Source: Pratylenchus scribneri
Taxonomy: Eukaryota; Nematoda; Chromadorea; Rhabditida; Pratylenchidae
Assembly (NCBI GenBank): GCA_030063045.1
Contig: JAQSEB010000034.1
Span: 372,001-436,000, forward strand
DNA: 64,000 bases
Direction: 5' to 3'
This document shows, in pieces, positions 47,901-56,071 of this stretch; position 1 is the stretch's first letter; each line of letters begins with the position of its first letter. Under the pieces are notes generated by a model, which was given only the letters and a program-made list of their open reading frames with translations, searched no databases and was not told the origin of the DNA. Both the position numbers and the translations under genes were made by a program.

Positions 47901-49914
47901 TAGCTATCAATAATATATGAAATTGGTCGTTGCGCGAAATTTTATTGTGGAAATATTTTCGTCGAAAAAAAGGGTCGCTGGACCTGCGTGCCGTTGAAGG
48001 AGCAGTCGAAATCTTTGCACTCTAACTTTTTTGTTTTGTTCATTCAGAAATTGCACTTTTTGCAGCTTGTAAGCCTTGATCCCGAGTTCAAATTTAGCCA
48101 TCCGTCGAATTGAAGTTTCGCTTATTCCAGTCTCTCTGGCCACTTTTCTCATGGAAATCCTTGGATTGCGCTTGACTCGCATTTTGATGATTTTCCGGTT
48201 CCTGAGTGTGTTCACTGACTTCGGTCTCCCGCTTCTTTTGTGATCCTCACTTGTGCCAAACTCCCTATGCAATTTATTTGGAATTTTTCTCTCAAAATTT
48301 TTTACCGGAATTTTTTGATTACATCCTGAACCGTGCTTTTTGGTATCTCAAGAATGGCGGAAATAGTTCGGACGCTTGTATTTTTGTTGTATAATGTTAT
48401 TATTGAATCTCGATTATTGGACATTATAGAGAATCGATTGGGCTATAAATTGAGTATAAAATTAATAATTTAATAAAGACATGAAAAAAGATATGAGAAA
48501 AATAAAAGTGTCCGGTTACTTTTGGCGCACCCTATTTGCCTAACCAAATATAGCCAATCTCCAATAAATGTCCTATCTATATCTACATTTTGAACAAATT
48601 TAATTTAAACAATAAGAGAACCCGCAGCTGTGCGAAAATCAAAGTGGTCCGGCTGGTAGAGTTGAAGGCGAATGATTTTCCACAATACCTTTTGATTGAA
48701 TGAGGAATATTTCTCCCAAAACTTCCATCCAAATTACTTGATATGGTTTAAAATGCCGTCTTCGGCCCATTCGGACTTCCAAACGGGCAACATAAATGCA
48801 AAACAATGTTTGTAAAATAAACATTATGTACATGGATAGCCAAGTGGATGGGGCATATGGAGTGAATGCATTCCACATATTCCATTCTTCCGGTTGACTG
48901 TGGGTCACATAGGTTGGTTTCACATTTGTCACCTTTGGATGGAGAAAAAATACCGTATATACCCATTTTATACCCCGTGGGAATTTATTTTTTAACCATT
49001 CAATTATTGGATCTAATCTAAATCCTTAATTTGTGGAAATTTTGAATAAAAGCGAATTTTATAGCTTCGGGAATTAATAAAATTCAATTAAAAAAATTTT
49101 TTTTAAGTTTTCTCTGTCAGAAAATATGGGTCATCGAAAAGCTGAGGCTGGGGAATATTAGAGAGAGGGAAATAAAATGCCCATTACGGTATGTTTTAAA
49201 TTTAGGAACAGATTAATCCATGAAAATTGGAAAAAAACGGCAATCTTACCGGATATGAGAATGCAAAATAATCGGCCCGAAGTTGGGTCCTTTGAAAGAA
49301 AAGGCAAGCCGTGTCCACACTTCGATTGTGAATTCGGCCCAAAACACCCGTCCATGTGCCATTTTCCTGAATGAATATTATCTATTCATCCCAATTGACC
49401 TACATTGATTCCCCAATCCAATTGGCCAATTTTATTGTCCAAAATGTGGGGCTCAATTTTCAATCGTAAATATTGGGCCAAATATGAAATAATCTGAGCA
49501 GGAGAATATAATTAATTATTCAACCATTCGTTTTTATTCATTTTATGTGTATTTGATAATTTCGACAATTTATCAAAGTACTAAAAAGATGATTGTCCTC
49601 TCTGCCCAGTTTAGAAGCTAAAGAAATGATTATTTCTTTTCAATCTCAATTTTTAAATAGGTGAAAAATCAAAAAAAGTATTTAGAAATTAACCATTTTG
49701 GGATTCAAAAACATAAAAATTAATTCAAATTATTTTTAAAATTTATGTGAATTTGTCAGACCTCAACACACCATCCAGGAAAAGGACATTCCATCGTTGG
49801 ATTCATTGTGGGAAAATGACGGCAATCATCGAATGCTTCTGGTGGATTTCGGGCGAAAAGGACATGAATTTTATGCGATCGAGTGCCATCATTTAAATCA
49901 CCAAATTTTACCAT
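44965..49914 (-). CDS. Ionotropic glutamate receptor-like channel, divergent (497 aa)
   Basis: Ten exons: 49762-49914, 49404-49493, 49250-49366, 48738-48932, 48622-48688, 46022-46205, 45822-45974, 45420-45587, 45212-45372 and 44965-45170 (1494 bp, all phases close). The ligand-binding lobe S1 is seen in CPFPGWCVEIISYLAQYL, GTWTGVLGRIHN and FSYPVTNVKPTYV. M1 is WLSMYIMFILQTLFCIYVA. The pore/M2-M3 region is TAAGNFAVLVFTIMQC...YQTLLLSSLLQ. S2 includes YIYPIQEDSIAMQLA and FVFRKGSPFIPLFERAI. M4 is GVMFVALFGLSIALATFIAEL. The canonical SYTANLAAF motif is not present, and there is no amino-terminal domain or signal peptide, as in some nematode iGluR-like or IR-like proteins. Intron 5 (46206-48621) holds a minisatellite and a mariner copy. 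The ligand is unknown. Confidence 0.88.
45668..45751. mobile_element. 84-bp TACCGTA-ended MITE in iGluR-like intron 7
   Basis: AAACCGTATTACCTCTTTTG at the left pairs with AAAAGAGGTTAGTTATACGGTTT at the right. The small loop contains TACCC and GGGTA. This is a very compact foldback. Confidence 0.7.
46361..47111. repeat. Minisatellite C, about 26-bp unit with TTCCGGAAA core
   Basis: About 29 tandem copies of TTTTTCCGGAAAGAATAATT plus TTGCAC (26 bp), alternating with GAATTAATTTGCACTATTTC variants and occasional CCGGAACG or TTACGGAAAG changes. Blocks of units repeat (for example the ACGGAAAGACAATTTTGC block near 46645, 46795 and 47028). It lies in intron 5 of the iGluR-like gene. It is the reverse complement of the unit in array D. 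Confidence 0.96.
47270..48533 (-). mobile_element. Decayed Tc1/mariner-type transposon (1.26 kb)
   Basis: Perfect 29-bp terminal inverted repeats, AGGGTGCGCCAAAAGTAACC followed by GGACACTTT, at both ends. TA dinucleotides adjoin both ends, as expected for Tc1/mariner. It lies in intron 5 of the iGluR-like gene, with its transposase in the same orientation as the gene. Confidence 0.93.
47395..48290 (-). pseudogene. Tc1/mariner transposase remnant
   Basis: A minus-strand frame at 47907-48272 encodes the paired helix-turn-helix region (SGRPKSVNTLRNRK, ISMRKVARETGISETSIRRM) and reaches FFDE. A separate piece near 47395-47490 encodes the usual C-terminus (FPKRLRLCIKAKGGHFE then stop). The stretch between them is frameshifted and unrecognisable, so no intact DDE/D catalytic domain remains. 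Confidence 0.8.
48946..49196. mobile_element. TACCGTA-ended MITE in iGluR-like intron 3
   Basis: AAATACCGTATATACCCATT at the left and AATGCCCATTACGGTATG at the right are inverted. The inner pair ATACCCCGTGGGAATTTATT and GGGGAATATTAG is loosely inverted. About 250 bp. Confidence 0.5.
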
Positions 49915-50474
49915 TTAAAAAGTAAAATACATGGAATTTTGGAAAAATTTCAATAAAAATGATTTTAGCGAATCCTCCATTTCAAAGCGAGATATCCAAT
50001 TTCATGATGCATTTCCCTTTTTCAAAATTGGGACGACAAAAAATTATTAAAATAGGCACCAATGGTAAAAGAATGTACAAACAGAAATAGATGAAAAAAT
50101 GAACAGACAGACATAATCATATTAAAATTTATGAACATTGAAAAATTATATTTAAAAAAAATTATTTTATTAATAAAATAAATATTTTTGCAAAAAAATA
50201 ATCGAATTATCCTGCCGAATGTGTTTTTGGCCAATAATTTTTTGTTGATTGTTGCCTCATTTTTCGTAAAATTTTTTCGCCTTCAACTTTAATCTTTGAT
50301 TATGTACAACATTCGAAAATACATCTGAAACCGGTTTATTGTACACAAATTTAATATTTCATCTCGATTACCCTCTTTCCCTTGTTTTATAATTCCATTC
50401 ATTTTCCACCTGTCCTCCTTTCTTAAACTTTCCCCGTTTTTCCTTTCATTTTGGCCCATTTCTCCTTTGAAAAA
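49915..50474. other. Divergent spacer, no gene recognised
   Basis: Shared 5' region of the iGluR-like gene (-) and the MOLO-1-like gene (+). AT-rich to about 50290, then pyrimidine-rich. I looked for an upstream exon encoding a signal peptide for the receptor and found none with clear splice support. Confidence 0.45.
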
Positions 50475-51895
50475 ATGTTCTTTCAACTTTTTGGTCTTCT
50501 TTTCCTTCTCTTTGGCCAATCTTTAAGCCAAACATTGGCCAAAGTGCCGACATCGCCAGATAATCCAATGCCCTCAAATGGTTCACCAACGGAGAGGATT
50601 TAATCCAAACATTGTTGAAAAGTCCCGGATTACCGCCGGCAATGCCGCCATCCTTGGAAGAGGAGCCAAAAATGGTTGAACAGCCGCCGAGCAAAGGGAA
50701 TACGGAAGAACCTTCAATAGAGCCAGCAGGTATCTTACTATATTTTACCGCATTTTTTCTAAATGATCCTGGGACCTATATTTTTCCAATCCCCTCCAAA
50801 AGTGATTATTATTAGAAAAGAGGCTTATTGGGCCTTTATTTTTCAGAGAACTCTTCAAGGAGTATTTCTTGTTTTTAAGGCAAAAATTTATTATTTTCGG
50901 CTTAAATTTCACTCAAAATTAGACTAATTTTAACAAACATTTTCAATGGGCTTGGCTATTATTGGAGTGGGGGCTTTTACAAGAGAGGAGGGGGCGGGGG
51001 GAGAATACGGTATTAAAAATACGGCAAAATGTCAGTTTAATTATTGAAAGATTGGGCTTATTAATTTTACAGAGATAATATTTGCCTAATTTATTTGCTT
51101 TTTACGGAGTTAATACTTAATAATTACCAATTTAATTGCTTTAAATATTAAATGTTCCTTCAAGGGCCAACACCATCAACATTTGCCGCTGTCGACAGTT
51201 TCCACGCTTCACAGCCTGGCAATTCTGGCGTTCTTCCCCCATCGGCACCACCCACCTACATTCAATGCCTTCATCAAATTGGCGCCCGTGTCTGCGATCC
51301 GGAGGGAATTTTGAATGAAAAAGAACGCACCGAAATTGATGAAACTTTGCGCGAATTGGAGGTGGCCACTCGCAAAGAGAATGCCGCCTCCGAATGTGAA
51401 CGTGCCGGCCTCGAATTGATGGTCATTTTGGTCAGGCATTCCGCCCTTCTTGATGACCCAATGAATGTGAGCTAATTTAATAAGGCTTTTCCCTAGCAAT
51501 TAAATTCGGACTTTTTAACCATAGTCGGTCCAATCCAAACTGAACAATGCACTTGGTAATTGGGTGCGTGATCCGGCGCATAAATGTGAGAAGCCGGTGA
51601 TTTTAATGTTAAGTGCCGATGAACAAATGATGAACAGACGGGTTTGGACAGGGCGGCATTGGGATGTGCCGGTCAATCCAAGCGAAATGGTTCAACTTTT
51701 CATGGAACAAGTTTGTAACTGGGCAAATTTGGGAGGGAAATTAAAAATTTAAAATTTTTGGGCAATTTTTAACAAAATTGACTTCTTTTCTAGGAGGAGT
51801 TGACACAGAAGGAAAAATATGGTGAGGTGATTTTGAATGTCATCGATGGATTGCTCAGTCGATATGAAAAACGAGCTTTGCAGCAAAATGCTTAA
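50475..51895 (+). CDS. Secreted MOLO-1-like (modulator of levamisole receptor) protein (263 aa)
   Basis: C. elegans MOLO-1 is an extracellular auxiliary protein of levamisole-sensitive acetylcholine receptors. Five exons: 50475-50543, 50597-50729, 51165-51466, 51525-51710 and 51794-51895 (792 bp). A signal peptide opens the protein (MFFQLFGLLFLLFGQSLSQ). Residues ~25-100 are Pro/Glu-rich linker. The domain begins near VCDPEGILNEKERTEIDETL and continues through ELMVILVRH, GNWVRDPAHKCEKPVILMLS and RHWDVPVNPSEMVQLF. No C-terminal membrane span is present, unlike MOLO-1 itself, so this form is likely secreted. Intron 1 (53 bp, AAA|gtgccg...gagag) is inferred because the frame after it is the only one that joins the linker. 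The first exon is therefore less certain than the rest. Confidence 0.8.
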
Positions 51896-52288
51896 TTTGG
51901 ATGTGCCCAAATTTATGGCAAATTTCAATCATTTTCAAAATTGATTTTAATTTTCAATGAATTTGAATAAAATATTCATAAATATTTTTCCAAATTCCTA
52001 TTTTTTTACACATCAACTCATTTTTTTCAAGTGATAATTAGCTTTAGTTTAAATTAATTTAGTTAATTTTTTTTAAATATTAGACTTATTAAATTTATAT
52101 TAAATTAAAAATTTCCCAAAGTTGAAAATAAATTTAACCAAAAATAAATTATCTGCATGTCCCTTTCTATTATTTTTCGTAAAAATCCTTTTCCCTTGCC
52201 CCGTCTCCCCAACTCCGAGCTCCAACCAAAAACCAATTATTGATTGCCTGAGCCACCAGTGAGAATTATATTCTTTCATCAAAAAAAT
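51896..52288. other. 393-bp spacer, no gene
   Basis: Gap between two co-directional genes, AT-rich then CCCTTGCCCCGTCTCCCCAA-like just before the serine racemase start. Nothing else recognised. Confidence 0.5.
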
Positions 52289-54297
52289 ATGGCCAACGAA
52301 TTTGGCCTCGCTCAAATTGGAAAAGCCCGTCAACGAATTGGCCCACATATTCGGCAAACTCCAGTCTTGACCAGTCGAACTTTGGATGCCCTTTGTCCTG
52401 GGAAAAAATTTTTCTTTAAATGTGAAAATTTCCAAAAAACCGGTTCATTCAAAAGCCGCGGCGCAATGAATGCTGTAAGCTTTGGGGAAATTTTGATGAT
52501 CAATATTTGCCCTCAGTGCTAAATTGTCAAAATTACTGCCCAAAATTAATAACAGGTGCTGCGCGCGATTGAAAGGAACCCAAAATTGAGCGGAGTGGTA
52601 CAAAATGGGAAATTTTATTTACACTAAATTTGGCTACTTTCCTTCAAGGTGACCCACAGTTCCGGAAATCATGGCCAAGCATTGGCCTGGGCTGCCCATA
52701 AAAATGGCCTAAATTGTGCAGTTGTTGTGCCAAAAACGGCGCCATCGGTCAAATTGGAGGCCATCCGTGCCTACGGTGCTCAATTAGTGCCTTGTGAACC
52801 AACAATGGAGGATAGGCGAGTTGCAGAAAAATAAAATTACCGTATATTATCCTAATCTAGGGCAAAGTTGTTTGGGGGGTGGTTATTCCTAGGCTTTCGC
52901 CTCGGGCCTTCACCGTAGTAAGCCAACAATGGTCCAAAGAATGGAATAGGGATTAGAGAACAATCAACTTTAAATTATTCTTTATTAATTGTGCAGAAAA
53001 TATGATAAAAAAGTGAAGGGCAAAATAATATAGGGGTGGAAAAGGGTGTAGTGTAGATTTAAAAAGGCAGATTGAGGCAATATTTGATTGATAGGGAGAC
53101 GGGGTGATTAGGCAAAAAGTGGGGGTACAGTACTAGGATGAATAGGAAAGGCTCTTTTGTAGATTTTAGAGAATTTGTAATTTCAATAAAAAATGAGAAA
53201 GATTATTGAAAAGATCATCCCCATTTTACAATTTCCGTAAGGTATTAAATTCTTTTCCTAATTCAAATTATGGGCTTAAGTGTTAAAATAATTCAAAATT
53301 CAACTTTATGCCAATCAGGAAATAAATATCATCTTCCTTAAAAATAGATGGGCCGGTTGCAACAAAATAGCGGCTGAAATGGGCTACCAAATCATTGATC
53401 CGCACAATGATTATGACATTATGGCAGGACAAGTTCGGTTGAATCCATTTAAAATAATAAAAATGTTGGATTTAGGGAACATTGGCGGCTGAATTTCTGG
53501 AGCAAGTGCCCAATGGGTTGGATGCAATTATTGTTTCGGTCGGGGGTGGTGGATTGGCCAGCGGCATAGCAACATATGTGAAGGCGGTTCAGCCAAGAAT
53601 AAAAGGTGAATTTGTGTCTCAAAGACAATTAAATTAAACTACCATATTTTTTCTATTATAAGCCCTCTCCCTAATAGAAACTCACTCTCTAATAAAAGCC
53701 AATCCTAGAGATAGAGAGGCTCTGAAAAATATAAGCATGTGCATTTCTAATAAGAGAAAAAATACGGTACCATTTTCTTAATTAGAATGAATTAGCCTTT
53801 GGGGCACCAAAATCAAATGTGATTTAGGCTCTGAAAATTTAGCTAATCTGGCTGATTGTCTTTCTATTTGAAATTTCAGTATTTTGTGCGGAAGTTGAGG
53901 GCAAAGAACTCCAAAAACAGTTGGAAAGTGAAAAACGCACACTCTCTAGCGGAATGTCCAAAACTGTGGCTGATGGAATTCGTGTCATCCAAATTGGCGA
54001 AAAATGTTTCGGTCCATTGTTGGAAAATGTGGAGAAAAGAGTTTTCACTTTGGTCAGTAATTTAATCATATACGAATTAATTTATATTTTAAGAATGAAG
54101 AGGAGATTTGTTCGGCCACAATGCTACTTTGGCAACGGTTGAAGGTGGTGGCGGAACCTAGTGCCGCGTTGCCCTTGGCCGCAGTTTTGAATGAAGCGAA
54201 CAAAAATGCGTTGGAGGGATGCCACAAAATTGGGCTAATTTTGTGCGGTGGAAATGTTCATATTGATCAGAGGGCTCTTTTTGGCGATTCCAAATGA
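52289..54297 (+). CDS. serr-1: Serine racemase, PLP-dependent (328 aa)
   Basis: Fold-type II PLP enzyme interconverting L- and D-serine and dehydrating serine to pyruvate. Seven exons: 52289-52474, 52556-52597, 52649-52815, 53348-53432, 53476-53605, 53880-54052 and 54094-54297 (987 bp). The PLP lysine is Lys55 in TGSFKSRGAMNAV. SSGNHGQALAWAA binds cofactor and substrate, and SVGGGGLASG (about 183) holds the phosphate. The C-terminus has the expected AEPSAALPLAAVL and LILCGGNVH. Length fits mammalian serine racemase (about 340). Intron 3 needs the GC donor GATAG|gcgagt (52816). With it, the segment from CEPTMEDRWAGC to IMAGQGT aligns with serine racemase without a gap. The GT a few bases later breaks frame. 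Threonine dehydratase is a less likely alternative because no ACT domain follows. Confidence 0.93.
52875..53165. repeat. Dispersed repeat copy 2 (GGGGTGATTAGGCAAAAAG)
   Basis: Second copy of the element at 43550-43835, with the near-identical stretch CAATATTTGATTGATAGGGA followed by GACGGGGTGATTAGGCAAAA. It lies inside the GC-AG intron 3 of serine racemase. Confidence 0.7.
53640..53771. mobile_element. TACCATA/TACGGTA-ended MITE in serine racemase intron 5
   Basis: TACCATATTTTTTCTATTAT at the left is inverted with TCTAATAAGAGAAAAAATAC then GGTACC at the right. CTAATAGAAACTCACTCTCT and GAGATAGAGAGGCTCT form inner arms. Confidence 0.6.
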
Positions 54298-54397
54298 AAA
54301 TTGAATGAAAAACACCATATTTTTAAGAATTTTCAACTTTATTCCATTTATAAATAAAATATATATTAAAATAAAAAGAAATTTTTGCATCATTTAT

Positions 54398-55493
54398 TCA
54401 AACGGCCATATCCGGTGCCAATGTGTCCATCAATTGATCAATTCGTTGTTCCAATTGTGGGATGATGTCACGTTCAACAAATAATTTGGTCTCGTCCAAC
54501 TCCTTTAAAATTAAAAATTAAATGGAATTAATGAAAATTTGTGTATTTTAATTCTATGTGAGAAATTTAAGTAAATAAATTAGACCCAGGGAATTTTTAA
54601 TTTAAATATCCTTTCCGGAAAAGGGCAAACGGAATGAGTGAAAAATAATTCTTTCCGGAAAAAGTGCAAATGGAAAAGGGGCAATTTATTCTTTCCGGAA
54701 AAAGTGCAACCGGAAAGAGTGCAAAATAATTCTTTCCGGAAAGTGCAAATGGAAAAGGGGCAATTTATTCCTTCCGGAAAAGTGCAAATGGAAAAGGGGC
54801 AATTTATTCCTTCCGGAAAAGTGCAACCGGAAAGAGTGCAAAATAATTCTTTCCGGAAAAAGTACAAATGGAAAAGGGGCAATTTATTCCTTCTGGAAAA
54901 AGTGCAACCGGAAGAAGTGCAAATTAATCTTTCCGGAAAAAGTGCAACCGGAAGAAGTGCAAATTAATCTTTCCGGAAAAAGTGCAACCGGAAGAAGTGC
55001 AAATTAATCTTTCCGGAAAAAGTGCAACCGGAAGAAGTGCAAATTAATCTTTCCGGAAAAAGTGCAACCGGAAAAAGTGCAAATTAATCTTTCCGGAAAA
55101 AGGGCAAATGGAAAAGTGGCAATTCATTCTTTCCGGAAAAAGTGCAAATGAAAAAGGGGCAATTTATTCTTTCCGGAAAAAGTGCAAATGGAAAAGGGGC
55201 AATTTATTCTTTCCGGAAAAGTGCAAATGGAAAAGAGACAAATTATTCTTTCCGAAAACAGGTGGATCCAAAATATTTGATTTTGATCTAATTTTAATCC
55301 TTTCAACATCACTAGAATGCTTTTCGAGGTATTTTCTGGGAGTGTCCGAAATTCAATATTTTCCCCATCATTAATTTATACCAACTTTAATGATGAATGC
55401 TCGGCCAAATGTCTTTGTCTCGTCCAAATGTTTCAAAAATTGTCGCATAGCCGGATCGCAGCATATCACTGTGCCCTTTTTCAAATTCACCAT
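54398..55493 (-). CDS. gtf-2H5: TFIIH subunit GTF2H5 / TTDA / Tfb5 (70 aa)
   Basis: Smallest core TFIIH subunit. It binds p52 (GTF2H4) and stimulates XPB in nucleotide-excision repair and transcription. Two exons: 55386-55493 and 54398-54502 (213 bp; human protein 71 aa). MVNLKKGTVICCDPAMRQFL corresponds to the conserved N-terminus. FGRAFIIKELDETKLFV spans the splice junction, and LEQRIDQLMD forms the C-terminal helix. The intron donor is AAA|gttggt, phase 0. The 883-bp intron is about four times the coding length and consists mainly of a CCGGAAA minisatellite. Confidence 0.93.
54611..55256. repeat. Minisatellite D, 26/40-bp mixed units with TTCCGGAAA core
   Basis: Tandem blocks of TTTCCGGAAAAAGTGCAAAT and GGAAAAGGGGCAATTTATTC in alternating order, then five copies of AAAAAGTGCAACCGGAAGAA with GTGCAAATTAATC. 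Part of the unit (GTGCAAAATAATTCTTTCCG) is the reverse complement of array C's unit. It lies inside the GTF2H5 intron. Confidence 0.95.
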
Positions 55494-56071
55494 TTTGTAT
55501 GAATTTATCTCCAAGATTTTATAATTTACCAAGAAAAATAATGATTAAAAAATGCATATTAGTTTGAAAATTGGATTAATGTATTTTAAAAGGAAAATTA
55601 ATTCCACTAAATTTCAATCAATTATTAAATTAAAATTAAAACACAAAACCGTATTTATCACCACAAAAAACCGAGATGTGAATTAAAAACAATTTGTTGA
55701 GTATATTTTTTTGTGTATGGAGAAAGTTTGTGTGGATGGATTGATGAAAGCTGAGCTGGGATGTGTTCCAAAATGAGCAAAAAATGAAAAATATAAAAAT
55801 TATAAATATTGACAAAATATCAAATTGTGTGGGTGTGATTGCGCTAAACAGGGTCAGGAAGGACCGACACGTAAAAATAAAGAGAAAACGGTGGGGGGAT
55901 AAGAGGATTATAAGAAGATACAGGCCGAAATATAAAAATAAAATGAAAAAGTGCTAAATAAAGTTAAAGGAAAATTGAAGGATGGAAAGCACCAAGAAAA
56001 GACCTAAATTAAGGAGGAAAGAATATCAATATTTGTTTGTTTTTGTCATTCTCTTCTCTTTCAATTTGAAA
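55494..56071. other. 578-bp spacer, no gene
   Basis: Gap between two minus-strand genes (AIN-1-like 3' end and GTF2H5 5' end). The stretch 55740-55960 on the plus strand is lysine/arginine-codon-rich by composition but has no splice or homology support. Confidence 0.45.

Noticed and set aside
49177..49374. Plus-strand frame opposite iGluR-like exon 3
   Set aside because: The minus-strand reading carries the receptor S1 sequence and correct splice borders. The plus frame is its shadow plus MITE sequence.
49741..49925. Plus-strand exon-like frame (EKDIPSLDSLWENDGNHRML)
   Set aside because: It looks protein-like, but the opposite strand encodes the receptor start (GDLNDGTRSHKIHVLF and CPFPGWCVE) with matching phase to the next exon.
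55763..55957. Lysine/arginine-rich plus-strand frame
   Set aside because: Lies in the spacer between two minus-strand genes. A-rich composition explains the lysines, and no start context or splice site supports it.
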